From positions 1-40,865 of the forward strand of contig CALDUO010000132.1 in the NCBI GenBank assembly GCA_937923745.1: a stretch of 40,865 bases of DNA, written 5' to 3'. The translations under genes were made by a program, and so were the position numbers. Below the pieces are notes generated by a model, which worked only from the letters and a program-made list of their open reading frames with translations, searched no databases and had not been told where the DNA came from. Positions 1-8,734 of this stretch are shown piece by piece; within the stretch, counting starts at the first letter, position 1; the number at the start of each line of letters is the position of its first letter. This DNA comes from an uncultured Granulosicoccaceae bacterium. Lineage in GTDB: Bacteria > Pseudomonadota > Gammaproteobacteria > Granulosicoccales > Granulosicoccaceae.

Positions 1-1
1 C

Positions 2-460
2 GACCGTCTGGTGACGGTGCCGGGTAATCTCGCGGCCATTTTGGCGTTAATGGATGAAGAAATCAGCCAACTTGATCAGAACGACAACCTTGATACCAGC
101 CTGATTATTGTCACCGATGGTCTGTTTGATTTTGACGATTACCTGGATGTGTTGTATATCGCTGAAACACACTTAACCGAGCGGCAGGCCGATGACGATT
201 ATCAGATTGCGAGCTTTCATCCGTCTTACCGGTTCGACGGCAATACGGCTGAAGATCTGGAGAACTACACAAACCGCGCGCCGTATCCTGTGTTGCAGTT
301 GCTCAAAGAGACGAGTGTGACGCGTGAGCTAAATCGCGAGCGAGCGCAATCGCGCGATCCCGAGGCGATTCCTGCGCATAATATCGCGCGGTTGCAGTCG
401 CTCAGTGATGACTCGATTGGCGAGATTAAAACGTTGTCGGCACCCCCTGCAGCGAACTGA
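2..460 (+). CDS. DUF1415 family protein (5' end missing)
   Basis: The reading frame is open from the left window edge, so the gene is cut and its true start lies outside. The visible 150 or so residues carry signatures I associate with DUF1415: an FDDYLDVL stretch near residue 40, the ASFHPSYRF motif near residue 67, and NYTNRAPYPVLQLL near residue 86. DUF1415 proteins are small, soluble, conserved in proteobacteria and of unknown function. The C-terminal 40 residues, rich in Arg, Ser and Asp, look less conserved. The GTG at position 11 is in frame but is probably an internal valine. The next gene is convergent, so no operon partner is visible on this side. Confidence 0.85.
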   Translation, partial: DRLVTVPGNLAAILALMDEEISQLDQNDNLDTSLIIVTDGLFDFDDYLDVLYIAETHLTERQADDDYQIASFHPSYRFDGNTAEDLENYTNRAPYPVLQLLKETSVTRELNRERAQSRDPEAIPAHNIARLQSLSDDSIGEIKTLSAPPAAN

Positions 461-517
461 CAGTCAACAAATTGCCGGTAAATCAACCGCCTTCAAACCC
501 CGTGTCGGTAAGCATTG

Positions 518-556
518 CCAGTAAACAGAGCCAGTGAACAGTGCCAGTGAACAGTG
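518..556. repeat. Tandem repeat, 3 x 13 bp
   Basis: Three adjacent 13-bp units of the form CCAGTGAACAGTG (the first is CCAGTAAACAGAG) lie in the 203-bp gap between two convergent genes. No gene or clear terminator is seen in this gap. It is one of many short, locus-specific tandem arrays in this window. Confidence 0.85.
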
Positions 557-663
557 CCGCAGGTTTGCCCGTTGTGCTACTCAAAAATCCGTTGGACGTT
601 GTTACGGCATATCAGGCGCACGGCTCACGCGAGCCTTGTCGAACCCGCGATGTCACCGGTGGT

Positions 664-1584
664 TTAAACAGCTTGATGGCTAGCCATAAAGTCTTGCACC
701 GCTTGTTGTGCCGGAATCGGTGCGACAGCACCATAGCCCTGTGTGGATAACGCCGCCGCCGCGTTGGCGTAACTGGCGGCTTCAAACGGATCGTCGCCTG
801 CGATCAGTCGCGCGAGGAAAGCCCCGTCGAACGTGTCTCCAGCGCCTGTTGCATCAATCGCTTTGACTGGCCATGCGTCAATCCGGGTGCGTTTATCCGG
901 GGTTGCGACGAGCGTGCCTTGCTCACCGAGTGTCAGCGCAACAATGGACGCGCCGAGTGTCAGATAAAAATCAACAATTGCGTCGGGCTGATCCAGACCG
1001 GTGAGCTGCACGGCGTCATCAAAGCCTGGTAAGGCGATATCGCACTGGCTCATCGCTTCATGAATAATGGCGCGGGCGCGGGTCAGGGGCCATAGTTTGA
1101 GTCTGAGATTGGAGTCGTATGACACGCGTCCGCCGCCGGCGCGGACGGCATCCATGGCTGCGAACACCGCGTCACTGGCGCTGGACGAAATGCCTTGGCT
1201 GATGCCCGAGACGTGCAGTATCTTCGCCTGCTGCAGCGCATCTCCGGGGATATCACGGGCGGCAACCCGGCTGCTGGCCGACCCCGCGCGGTAATAACTG
1301 AATTCGTGTCCTGCCTCGGAATGGGTCACAAAGTAGATGCCCGTGCTTGCCGCAGGGTCAACTTTGACGAGACTGGCGTCGACGCCCTCTGCCTGCCACA
1401 GCTCAAACAGCGTACGTCCAATGCGGTCATCGCCCACATGGGTCAGAAAACCGGTAGCAGCGCCCTGACGCGAAGCGGCAATTGCACAGTTCGAGGCATC
1501 GCCGCCGAAGCCCTGCAGGTAGCTGCCATCGCGCTGTTCATTAAATTCGACCATGGGTTCACCAAAGCAGATGAGGTCTGGCAT
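664..1584 (-). CDS. kdgK: 2-dehydro-3-deoxygluconokinase-like PfkB sugar kinase
   Basis: A PfkB/ribokinase-family protein of 306 aa, the usual length for KDG kinases. KDG kinase phosphorylates 2-keto-3-deoxygluconate with ATP to KDPG, which enters the Entner-Doudoroff pathway in the cytoplasm. Visible signatures are the N-terminal FGEPMVEF, the GGDASNCAIAASRQG substrate-side motif near residues 27-41, TGIYFV and SYYRAGSAS typical of the KDG branch, and the C-terminal ATP/anion-hole motif DATGAGDTFDGAF near residue 245, with its catalytic Asp. The gene stands alone on the minus strand. No kdgA, uronate genes or sugar transporter lie beside it, so substrate assignment rests on motif similarity; another ketose or aldose kinase of the same family remains possible. 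Confidence 0.8.
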   Translation of the reverse strand: MPDLICFGEPMVEFNEQRDGSYLQGFGGDASNCAIAASRQGAATGFLTHVGDDRIGRTLFELWQAEGVDASLVKVDPAASTGIYFVTHSEAGHEFSYYRAGSASSRVAARDIPGDALQQAKILHVSGISQGISSSASDAVFAAMDAVRAGGGRVSYDSNLRLKLWPLTRARAIIHEAMSQCDIALPGFDDAVQLTGLDQPDAIVDFYLTLGASIVALTLGEQGTLVATPDKRTRIDAWPVKAIDATGAGDTFDGAFLARLIAGDDPFEAASYANAAAALSTQGYGAVAPIPAQQAVQDFMASHQAV

Positions 1585-1725
1585 TGATTTCTGGTACCGT
1601 GATTAGAGAGTAGGGCTCGCTAAACTAACATAGATGATCAGTTTTTCAACAGCCGCCTTTAAGCGCAGTGTTGCGAGTGTTAACGGTGTGGTGATGCCAC
1701 CATGTTCTCGAGTCAGCTGATGAGA

Positions 1726-1765
1726 CGGGCCACGATATGGGAGATGATTCGGGCCACGATATGGG
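1726..1765. repeat. 16-bp direct repeat, period 24 bp
   Basis: CGGGCCACGATATGGG occurs at 1726-1741 and again at 1750-1765. The repeat sits just before the methyltransferase. In the extended reading frame from the ATG at 1737 it would encode a GDDSGHDMG-type N-terminus, so it also bears on the start choice. Confidence 0.8.
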
Positions 1766-1793
1766 CCACCAAAAACAGCAGGGTTTCACCGCT

Positions 1794-2486
1794 ATGAACA
1801 AAAAATCGGCTGCACCTGAGCACATTAACAAGGCGCTGAGCCTCGATGGCAGTGTGGCCGCGCTGAAGGCGTATTACGCGACATGGGCCGCGTCGTATGA
1901 CAGCGATCTTGCCGGTGATTACACCGGGGCTTCAGTATTGTGTCATTTTTTTCAGGAAATCGCGTTTGGGTCTCGTGAAGACGGGGCCTCTGTGTTGCCG
2001 GAACCAGGCGCACTTCCCACGCTGCGTATCGCCGATGTCGGATGCGGCACCGGGCATGTGGGGCGGGTATTGTACGAGCAGGGTGCCAGAGTGATTGACG
2101 GTATGGATCTGTCGCCCGAAATGATTAGTCAGGCTGCGCGCCTGCAAATTAACGGTGTGTGTCCCTATCGCGCATTATATGCTGATATCGACCTGAACCA
2201 ACCACTGCCAGTCCAATGGCAGCAGGCTTATGACGTCACGTTCTGCTGTGGCGTTTTTACATTGGGTCATGTGCACCCCACGGCGCTGAACCACCTTGCA
2301 GCTATCACTCGACCGCGTGGTTTGGTGATGGTGAGCACCCGAACAACGTACTATGAGGCCAGCGATTACCGTGAAGTCAGCGATCAGTTGGTGGCATCGG
2401 GTGTGATCTCGCTGGTCGCCCGGTTGGAAAATGCGCCGTACACGCAGGATAGTGATGCGCATTACTGGGCCTATCAAGTAAACTAG
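1794..2486 (+). CDS. Class I SAM-dependent methyltransferase
   Basis: A 230-aa Rossmann methyltransferase. Motif I is VGCGTGHVGRVL at about residues 80-91, followed by an acidic residue after strand 2 (GMDLSPEMISQAA). A later CCGVFTLGHVHP segment and a LVMVSTRTTYYEAS strand-6 region are typical of small-molecule methyltransferases of the ubiquinone/TPMT type. The substrate is unknown. I prefer the ATG at 1794; the in-frame ATG at 1737 would add 19 residues made largely from a direct repeat. The N-terminus (NKALSLDGSVAALKAYYATWAASYD) resembles Williams-Beuren-type methyltransferases, whose substrates are also undefined. The gene lies 74 bp upstream of rlmG on the same strand and may be co-transcribed with it. 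Confidence 0.8.
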   Translation: MNKKSAAPEHINKALSLDGSVAALKAYYATWAASYDSDLAGDYTGASVLCHFFQEIAFGSREDGASVLPEPGALPTLRIADVGCGTGHVGRVLYEQGARVIDGMDLSPEMISQAARLQINGVCPYRALYADIDLNQPLPVQWQQAYDVTFCCGVFTLGHVHPTALNHLAAITRPRGLVMVSTRTTYYEASDYREVSDQLVASGVISLVARLENAPYTQDSDAHYWAYQVN

Positions 2487-2560
2487 CGCCCGATTATCTT
2501 CCTTTGTAGTCCGTTGTCTTCTACACAGCGGACCTCTTCACTTCCGGGCAGTACATTTTT

Positions 2561-3700
2561 ATGGATACGCTGACTTCGCCTTTTGGCGACTATCACCTGA
2601 GTCGCTGGCCGGTTCGCGACAAAGATGAGTTGCGCGCCTGGAACGCAGCGGACGAACTGCTCCTGCAACATGTGCATCAACACATCGGGTCTGATCAATT
2701 ATCGAATCGGCGCATTTTGGTGGTTAATGATGAATTTGGTGCACTTGGCACAGTGCTTGGCGCTTATGATGTCACCCACTGGTCCGACTCTTTCATCGCT
2801 CAGCAAGCTCTCGAGCACAACTGCGGCGCCAATGCCATTGACACCACGCCTGCCTGCGTCGGCTCGCTGGAACCGTTAGCGGCTAAGTTTGATCTTGTGC
2901 TAATCAAAGTACCTAAAACAACGGCGTTGCTCGAAGACCAACTGCACCGGTTAAAGCCGCATTTACAGGCTAACGCGGTGGTAGTAGCGGGCGCTATGGT
3001 CAAGCATCTGCAGCGCTCGGCGTTTGACGTGTTTGAAAAGCTGCTGGGTCCTGTCACAACGTCATTGTCAGAAAAAAAGGCGAGACTGCTGTTTGTCGCG
3101 CTGGACGACACGCTGGATTCTGGTAACAACCCATACCCTACAACCTATAACGACAGGCAGGTTGGGTTTCCGTTAGTGAATCACGCCAACCTGTTTTCCC
3201 GTGATCACCTGGATTTGGGCGCCCGATTTCTGATTACTCAGATAGGTGACATCAAACCCTTCGACTCGGTGACCGATCTCGGCTGTGGTAACGGCGTTCT
3301 TGGTATTGTGTACGCACAAAAACATCCGAGTGCTGCCGTGCATTTTATTGATGAGTCGTATATGGCCATTGCAAGTGCAATGGAAAACGTCAAACGGGCA
3401 AAGCCCGAGATTCACGGTCAAGTCACTTTCACGGCAGGTGATGGTTTAAGTGATACCCCGGATAACTCAACCGGGCTCATTTTGTGTAATCCGCCGTTTC
3501 ATCAGCAGCATGTCGTTGGTGACTCTGTCGGGACCCGCATGATCCAGCACGCAAAACGTGTGCTTCAGCAGCACGGTGAAATATGGCTGGTGGCGAACCG
3601 TCAGCTGAATTATCAGGTGCGATTAAAACGATTGTTTGGCAATTGTCGTAAAGTAGATTCGAACGCAAAGTTTGTGGTGCTCAAGGCCATTAAACGATAG
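2561..3700 (+). CDS. rlmG: 23S rRNA (guanine-N2)-methyltransferase RlmG
   Basis: 379 aa, essentially the length of E. coli RlmG (YgjO), which methylates N2 of G1835 in 23S rRNA using SAM. There are two halves. The N-terminal half is a degenerate Rossmann-like domain with LRAWNAADELLLQHV (24-38) and ILVVNDEFGALG (52-63), the latter highly characteristic of RlmG. The C-terminal half is the catalytic domain with DLGCGNGVLG (239-248) and the amino-methyltransferase motif NPPF (310-313) followed by HQQH. RsmC shares this architecture, but the N-terminal motifs fit RlmG better. No unusual substitutions are seen. The ATG at 2561 has no strong Shine-Dalgarno sequence. The DUF423 gene begins 25 bp after the stop. 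Confidence 0.9.
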   Translation: MDTLTSPFGDYHLSRWPVRDKDELRAWNAADELLLQHVHQHIGSDQLSNRRILVVNDEFGALGTVLGAYDVTHWSDSFIAQQALEHNCGANAIDTTPACVGSLEPLAAKFDLVLIKVPKTTALLEDQLHRLKPHLQANAVVVAGAMVKHLQRSAFDVFEKLLGPVTTSLSEKKARLLFVALDDTLDSGNNPYPTTYNDRQVGFPLVNHANLFSRDHLDLGARFLITQIGDIKPFDSVTDLGCGNGVLGIVYAQKHPSAAVHFIDESYMAIASAMENVKRAKPEIHGQVTFTAGDGLSDTPDNSTGLILCNPPFHQQHVVGDSVGTRMIQHAKRVLQQHGEIWLVANRQLNYQVRLKRLFGNCRKVDSNAKFVVLKAIKR

Positions 3701-3725
3701 GGCTCTGGGCGGGAGCGATGAGGCT

Positions 3726-4112
3726 ATGTTGTTAACGAAAGTGTTTCTGTTGTGTGGTGCAGTCTTGGGTGGCCTTTCGGTCGTGTTCGGTGCTTTTGGC
3801 GCACACGCGCTACGCAATACGCTGTCAGCGTCGTCACTGTCAGCGTGGCAAACCGGCGTTCAGTATCAAATGATGCATGCCGTCGCACTGATGATTATTG
3901 CGCTTTTGTTGCAGCGAACACAGATTGCACTGCTCGGATGGTCCGGCGGTTTTATGCTATTGGGGGTAGTGTTATTTTCGGGTAGTTTGTACGGTTTGGC
4001 GTTGACCTCCCTGCGCTGGTTAGGGCCCGTCACACCGTTGGGTGGCGTAGCGTTTATCATTGGATGGGCCCTGCTGGCCATTGCCATATTACAGATCAAC
4101 GATACCGTGTAA
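3726..4112 (+). CDS. DUF423 small membrane protein
   Basis: 128 aa with four predicted hydrophobic helices. The N-terminal pattern GAVLGGLSVVFGAFGAHAL (about residues 11-29) followed by WQTGVQYQMMHAVAL is the diagnostic DUF423 (YgdD-like) signature. Function is unknown; the family lies in the inner membrane. I chose the ATG at 3726 because it follows a GGGAGCGATGAGG ribosome-binding region and starts directly with the first membrane helix. An upstream in-frame ATG at 3672 would overlap rlmG and add non-conserved residues. Close spacing to rlmG suggests one transcript. Confidence 0.9.
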   Translation: MLLTKVFLLCGAVLGGLSVVFGAFGAHALRNTLSASSLSAWQTGVQYQMMHAVALMIIALLLQRTQIALLGWSGGFMLLGVVLFSGSLYGLALTSLRWLGPVTPLGGVAFIIGWALLAIAILQINDTV

Positions 4113-4140
4113 CCGAAAACCTGTGCGCCGTTGCCGTGGG

Positions 4141-4239
4141 TAATCCTCTGGTAAGCCTCTGGTAAGCCTCTGGTAAGCCTCTGGTAATCCTCTGGTAATC
4201 CTTGGGCAATACTCGGGCAACCCTGTGGCAACCTGATAG
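4141..4239. repeat. Tandem repeat, 9 x 11 bp, decaying
   Basis: Nine consecutive 11-bp units fill the start of a 432-bp gene-free stretch. The core unit is TAAGCCTCTGG or TAATCCTCTGG. Copies at 4141-4195 are nearly identical, and those from 4196 onward become progressively divergent (TAATCCTTGGG, CAATACTCGGG, CAACCCTGTGG). This gradient suggests growth from one side and decay at the other. Confidence 0.9.
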
Positions 4240-4348
4240 CGTGTGAGTATAGCGCTGCACGATATGATATAAATCATCAAGGCAGACCACTTACCGATCA
4301 GGCTATAAGCAAGCTGCAATGGCGAGCAACCAAGCCGGTCAGTCAAGC

Positions 4349-4426
4349 AGGGCAATCTGGCGACACAATCTGGCGACACAATCTGGCAAGCAAATCTAGC
4401 GAGACAATCTGGCAAGCAAATTTGGC
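4349..4426. repeat. Tandem repeat, 6 x 13 bp
   Basis: Six 13-bp units such as GACACAATCTGGC, GAGACAATCTGGC and AAGCAAATCTAGC lie in the same 4113-4544 gap as the 11-bp array but share no unit with it. Between the two arrays and the aminotransferase start I see no gene and no convincing promoter. Confidence 0.9.
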
Positions 4427-4544
4427 AGGTCAACAAAGCAGGAGACAACCAAGGCGAGCTACTGGTAGGGTGAGGTTAACAAGTCACCGGGCTTCTCCCT
4501 TTACTGGCGAATCCAGTCAAACCGCTTATCGAGTCAAAACGCGT

Positions 4545-5930
4545 ATGAATGAGCCTTTGTTAAACGACAGAACCGACGCTATTCTTGATCAGGATAAACA
4601 CCTTGTTCACAGCTTCAGCGAGCCCCACGCGCTAAAAGCGCCCGGGGGCAGAATGGTGATATCAGAAGCTGAGGGTGCTTATGTCTATACCGAAAAAGGT
4701 GAGCGGCTGCTCGATGGCATGGCAGGGCTCTGGTGCGTCAATATTGGTCATGGACGGCGCGAAATCAGTAGTGCTATCGCTGAGCAGCTTAATACGCTGG
4801 ACTATTTTTCGACCTTCTATAACCTGACCCATCCGGTTGCAGCTGAGCTGGCCGAAAAAATAGCAACGCTGGCGCCCGGAAATCTGTCGAACGTGTACTT
4901 TGGTAATTCGGGTTCGGTGGCCAATGATTCAGCCGTGCGCACACTGCACTATTACTTTAATCGCACCGGTCAGCCGCGCAAGAAAAAAATTCTGTCGCGC
5001 ATTGATGCCTACCATGGTTCAACACACCTCGCGATAGCAATGACATCACCGGATAACCGGGTCGGCTGGGACAGCGCAGAAGAGCTGGTTCATTTTCTGT
5101 CATCTCCGGGTACCTATCGCCGACCCGACGGCATGAGTGAAGCGCAGTTTTGTGACTTCCTCATTGATGAAATGGTGCGTGATATCGAAAAAATCGGGGC
5201 TGAGCGAATCGCCTGCTTTATCGCAGAACCCATCATGGGAGCAGGTGGTGTGGTTGTGCCACCGGCCGGTTACCATGAGAGAGCTGCGGCGGTATGCAAA
5301 CAGTATGAGATTAAAACGATCTCCGACGAAGTCGTCACAGCGTTTGGCAGACTCGGTGCCATGTTTGCGTCAAAAGAGGTGTTTAACATACAACCCGACA
5401 TCATCTGTACGGCCAAAGGGCTGTCCTCAGGTTATCAGCCTATCTCTGCCACCATATTGTCCGACGAGATCTTTGATGTTGTCGCCGAGCCAGGCAGCCG
5501 GTTTATGCATGGTATGACTTATAGCGGTCATCCAGCGTGTTGTGCCGCGGCCTTGGCCAATATTGCCATTCTCGAAAATGAACGGATCTGCGATCACGTT
5601 AACGACGCCGGACGCTACTTTGAACAATCACTGAAAGGACTGAGTGACCTTGATATTGTGGGTGATGCGCGTGGCAGTCACTTTATGATGGGAATTGAGT
5701 TTGTCAGTAACAAACAGACCAAACAGGCGTTTGCCAAAGAGGTGTTTATTGGACAGCGTGTGGCTCAAAAAGCGCAGGCACTGGGTCTGATCGTCAGACC
5801 GTTGGGTCATATGATTGTGTTGTCACCACCGCTGATTCTGGACCGTACCCAAATTGATGAAATCACCCGCACGTTGCAGCAGTCTATTGTGTCGGTCACT
5901 GAAGACCTCCATCTGGAAAAGCTACTGTAA
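4545..5930 (+). CDS. Class III (omega-) aminotransferase, PLP-dependent
   Basis: 461 aa from the ATG at 4545, the normal length for class III enzymes. It moves an amino group from an omega-amine or amino acid to a keto acid such as pyruvate, using PLP. Visible features are GLWCVNIGHGR at 61-71 (Trp63 sits where omega-transaminases place their substrate-gating Trp), NSGSVAND at 121-128 for phosphate binding (usually NSGSEAND; Glu is replaced by Val), DAYHGST at 154-160, DEVVTAFGR at 261-269 with the PLP-pyridine Asp261, and AKGLSSGYQP with the Schiff-base Lys291. An in-frame upstream ATG at 4422 would translate repeat DNA and is unlikely. It is followed 33 bp later by the TMADH-family gene, implying a joint role in amine catabolism. 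Exact substrate unknown. Confidence 0.88.
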   Translation: MNEPLLNDRTDAILDQDKHLVHSFSEPHALKAPGGRMVISEAEGAYVYTEKGERLLDGMAGLWCVNIGHGRREISSAIAEQLNTLDYFSTFYNLTHPVAAELAEKIATLAPGNLSNVYFGNSGSVANDSAVRTLHYYFNRTGQPRKKKILSRIDAYHGSTHLAIAMTSPDNRVGWDSAEELVHFLSSPGTYRRPDGMSEAQFCDFLIDEMVRDIEKIGAERIACFIAEPIMGAGGVVVPPAGYHERAAAVCKQYEIKTISDEVVTAFGRLGAMFASKEVFNIQPDIICTAKGLSSGYQPISATILSDEIFDVVAEPGSRFMHGMTYSGHPACCAAALANIAILENERICDHVNDAGRYFEQSLKGLSDLDIVGDARGSHFMMGIEFVSNKQTKQAFAKEVFIGQRVAQKAQALGLIVRPLGHMIVLSPPLILDRTQIDEITRTLQQSIVSVTEDLHLEKLL

Positions 5931-5963
5931 CAAAAGCCTCTGACATCACCGAAATAACGACCT

Positions 5964-8036
5964 ATGGCCAGAAATCCTGCACACGATATTTTGTTTGAAC
6001 CGTTGGCCATTGGTCCGGTTGTCGCAAAAAACCGTTTCTATCAGGTGCCGCATTGTAATGGTGGTGGTTACCGCGATCCGTCAGCAGCTGCAGCGATGCG
6101 AGGTATTAAGTCTGAGGGTGGTTGGGGTGTCATTTTTACGGAGCAATGCGAGATACATCATTCTTCAGAAATCACACCCTTTATCGAATTGCGGTTATGG
6201 GAAGACAAGGATATTCCGCAGCTTGCCAATATGGCGTCAAGCATGAAAGAGCACGGAGCGCTGGCAGGTATTCAGCTTGCGTACTCCGGTATCAATGGTC
6301 CCAACCTGTATACCCGCGAGGTGCCATTGGCACCAACGGCACTACCGATACGTACGTTCACCAACGACCCGGTGCAAGCGAAAGCATTAACCAAACACGA
6401 TATCCGTGATCTTCGTCGCTGGTATGTGAATGCGTTTAAACGTTCAAAGGAGGCGGGGTTTGATCTGGTGTGCCTGTATGGTGCACACGGGTTTGGTATT
6501 TTTCAGCATTTTTTATCGCCGTTAACCAACCACCGGACTGACGAATATGGTGGCAGTCTTGAGAATCGAGCGCGGTTTGTACGTGAAGTGGTCGCAGATG
6601 CACGCGACACTATTGGCGATACGATGGGTATCACGCTGCGGCTGTCGTTGCATGAACTGATCGGGCAGCAAGGTTTTACCAATACGGAAGTCAGAGACTT
6701 TATTGAGATGCACAGCGACTTGCCTGATCTGTGGGATCTGGCCCACGGTTCGTGGGAAGACTGCTCGGGCCCGTCGCGATTTAAAGAAGAAGCGGCGCAG
6801 CAAGACCTTGTCGCTGGCATACGGGCATTAACGTCAAAACCTGTAGTCGGCGTGGGTCGTTTTACATCGCCTGATGTCATGGTGAAACAAATCCGGTCGG
6901 GCAACCTCGATTTTATTGGCTGCGCCAGACCGTCTATCGCTGACCCGTTTCTGCCACGAAAAATAGAGCAGGGACGCCCCGAGGATATTCGCGAATGCAT
7001 CGGCTGCAACATTTGTATCACCGGCGATATGACCATGTCGCTGTCACGGTGCACACAAAATCCAACCTTTATGGAAGAGTGGCGTAAAGGTTGGCACCCT
7101 GAAAAAATCGCACCAAAGGGCAGTGACACCGGTGTCTTGGTGGTCGGCTCAGGACCGGCTGGTCTCGAAGCTGCCAGAGCACTGGCTGAACGCGGCTATG
7201 ACGTCACGCTCACCGAAAAAAAATCGGAACTCGGTGGCCGTGTCTCTCTGGAGTGTCAGCTGCCGGGCCTGTCGGTGTGGGGGCGCGTCAGAGATTATCG
7301 GCTCTATCAGCTTAGCCAAAAGCCCAACGTGCAGCTATACCCCGATAACACCGTTGATGCGGCGCAGATTCTGGAGGCGGGTATTGAGCATATCGTGTTG
7401 GCCACTGGTGCCTCCTGGCGAGATGACGGCGTTGCGCGACAACATGTCACAGGTATTCCGATTCATGCGTCGATGCCGGTGTTTAACCCGGACGACATCA
7501 TGAATGGTCAATTGCCGGACAACGGCAACATCGTACTCTATGATGATGATCATTATTATATGGGTGGTGTGCTGGCGCAGTTACTGGCCGAGCGTGGGGC
7601 CAACGTGACACTCATTACGCCGTCGGCGTATGTGTCTGAGTGGTCAAACAACACACTTGAGCAGGCTACTATTCACCAATCACTGGTTGAAGCCGGTGTG
7701 ACCATCGTACTGAATCGGGGGGTGATCGCTGTGGGCGCAGATCATGTCGTTAGCGATTGCCGTTATACCGGTCACACGCAAACCATCGAGGCCAGTGCGG
7801 TAGTGCTGGTAACATCCCGAGTCGGTAATGATGCGGTTTATCAGGATCTTCTCGCGCAGGAGGCGCTGTGGCCGGACAGTGGTATTCGGTCGGTCAGTCT
7901 GATTGGAGATGCCGAAGCGCCGGGTCCGATAGCGTGGGCGACGTATGCCGGGCATCGTTATGCACGCGAACTCGATACGCCAGATCTCGAAGATGCGCTG
8001 CCGTTTAAACGCGAAATAACGTGGCTTGCTCCCTGA
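5964..8036 (+). CDS. TMADH-family FMN/4Fe-4S amine dehydrogenase
   Basis: 690 aa with the complete trimethylamine/dimethylamine dehydrogenase architecture. An N-terminal FMN TIM barrel carries FYQVPHC with Cys31, matching the cysteine that covalently holds FMN in TMADH, and YGAH at 172-175. Next comes a 4Fe-4S cluster with Cys345, 348, 351 and 363. Two C-terminal nucleotide-fold domains follow, with GSGPAGLEAARAL near 392 and LIGDAEAPGPI near 646. These enzymes oxidatively demethylate amines and pass electrons to ETF. The substrate pocket differs from TMADH: Gln61 replaces the bowl Tyr60 (Gln also occurs in dimethylamine dehydrogenase), Trp264 is kept, and Asp355 replaces Trp355. The substrate may be dimethylated, or an N-methyl amino acid as in DgcA-type relatives. 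No ETF genes are in the window. The Nudix gene begins immediately after its stop. Confidence 0.88.
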   Translation: MARNPAHDILFEPLAIGPVVAKNRFYQVPHCNGGGYRDPSAAAAMRGIKSEGGWGVIFTEQCEIHHSSEITPFIELRLWEDKDIPQLANMASSMKEHGALAGIQLAYSGINGPNLYTREVPLAPTALPIRTFTNDPVQAKALTKHDIRDLRRWYVNAFKRSKEAGFDLVCLYGAHGFGIFQHFLSPLTNHRTDEYGGSLENRARFVREVVADARDTIGDTMGITLRLSLHELIGQQGFTNTEVRDFIEMHSDLPDLWDLAHGSWEDCSGPSRFKEEAAQQDLVAGIRALTSKPVVGVGRFTSPDVMVKQIRSGNLDFIGCARPSIADPFLPRKIEQGRPEDIRECIGCNICITGDMTMSLSRCTQNPTFMEEWRKGWHPEKIAPKGSDTGVLVVGSGPAGLEAARALAERGYDVTLTEKKSELGGRVSLECQLPGLSVWGRVRDYRLYQLSQKPNVQLYPDNTVDAAQILEAGIEHIVLATGASWRDDGVARQHVTGIPIHASMPVFNPDDIMNGQLPDNGNIVLYDDDHYYMGGVLAQLLAERGANVTLITPSAYVSEWSNNTLEQATIHQSLVEAGVTIVLNRGVIAVGADHVVSDCRYTGHTQTIEASAVVLVTSRVGNDAVYQDLLAQEALWPDSGIRSVSLIGDAEAPGPIAWATYAGHRYARELDTPDLEDALPFKREITWLAP

Positions 8037-8540
8037 ATGTACTCACTGACGCAGATAAACGACGATTGGCAACCCACGCACTATGCGACGTTGCTGTTTA
8101 TCCTGAAAGGAGAACAGGTGTTGCTGATTCGTAAAAAGCGCGGGCTGGGGGCCGGTAAAATCAATGGACCCGGTGGCAAGCGTGACCCCGGCGAAACATC
8201 GCTGGCTTGCGCGGTGCGTGAGGTGACCGAAGAGCTGTGCGTGGTGCCCAAAGCCGTAGAGGCCCGCGGTCGTGTCCGCTTTCAGTTTACTGACGGTTAT
8301 GCGCTCGATGTGGATATTTATATTGCCACTGAATATGAGGGCACACCGACCGAGACAGCAGAGGCAGTGCCGTTGTGGTTCGATATCAACCAGATACCGT
8401 ACGATGAAATGTGGGCCGATGATCGTCTTTGGTTAGCGCGCATTCTGCGAGGTGAGCATGTGAACGGGCGATTTATTTTTGCAGGTGACGAGATGCTGGA
8501 GCACGATATCTCCTTTGATACCGGTGTTAACCCGCACTAG
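8037..8540 (+). CDS. Nudix hydrolase (MutT/MTH1-like)
   Basis: 167 aa. The ATG follows the TGA of the previous gene with no gap (TGAATG), so translation is probably coupled. The Nudix box is visible from GGKRDPGE through REVTEELCV (about residues 44-69), which fits GX5EX7REUXEEXGU except that the last glycine is Cys. The metal-binding Glu residues of REVTEE are intact. The stretch GAGKINGPGGK resembles the region before the box in MTH1-type 8-oxo-dGTPases. The likely role is pyrophosphohydrolysis of an oxidised or unwanted nucleotide. Its coupling to a flavin dehydrogenase, which may generate reactive oxygen, suggests but does not prove a housecleaning role. Confidence 0.87.
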   Translation: MYSLTQINDDWQPTHYATLLFILKGEQVLLIRKKRGLGAGKINGPGGKRDPGETSLACAVREVTEELCVVPKAVEARGRVRFQFTDGYALDVDIYIATEYEGTPTETAEAVPLWFDINQIPYDEMWADDRLWLARILRGEHVNGRFIFAGDEMLEHDISFDTGVNPH

Positions 8541-8734
8541 CCCACTGTGTTCCTGCGGGCGCAACTGGTGTTAACGAGACATCGGGTTCAACTTTGACTA
8601 TCAGTTTTCCGAACACATTGATGAATCTTGTACAGTGTTTCCCGGTCGCTACCTCCTGCGCGCCATGACTGGCAGCGCACCGTCACAGCTCGTCCGATTG
8701 AGCTCAATCCGTAGAATAGACAGCAGACATAACT

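Noticed and set aside
4089-4448. Minus-strand open frame with repeated GLPEAYQRLTR-like peptides
   Set aside because: It is a translation of the 11-bp tandem repeat (three units make 11 codons) and has no conserved domain.
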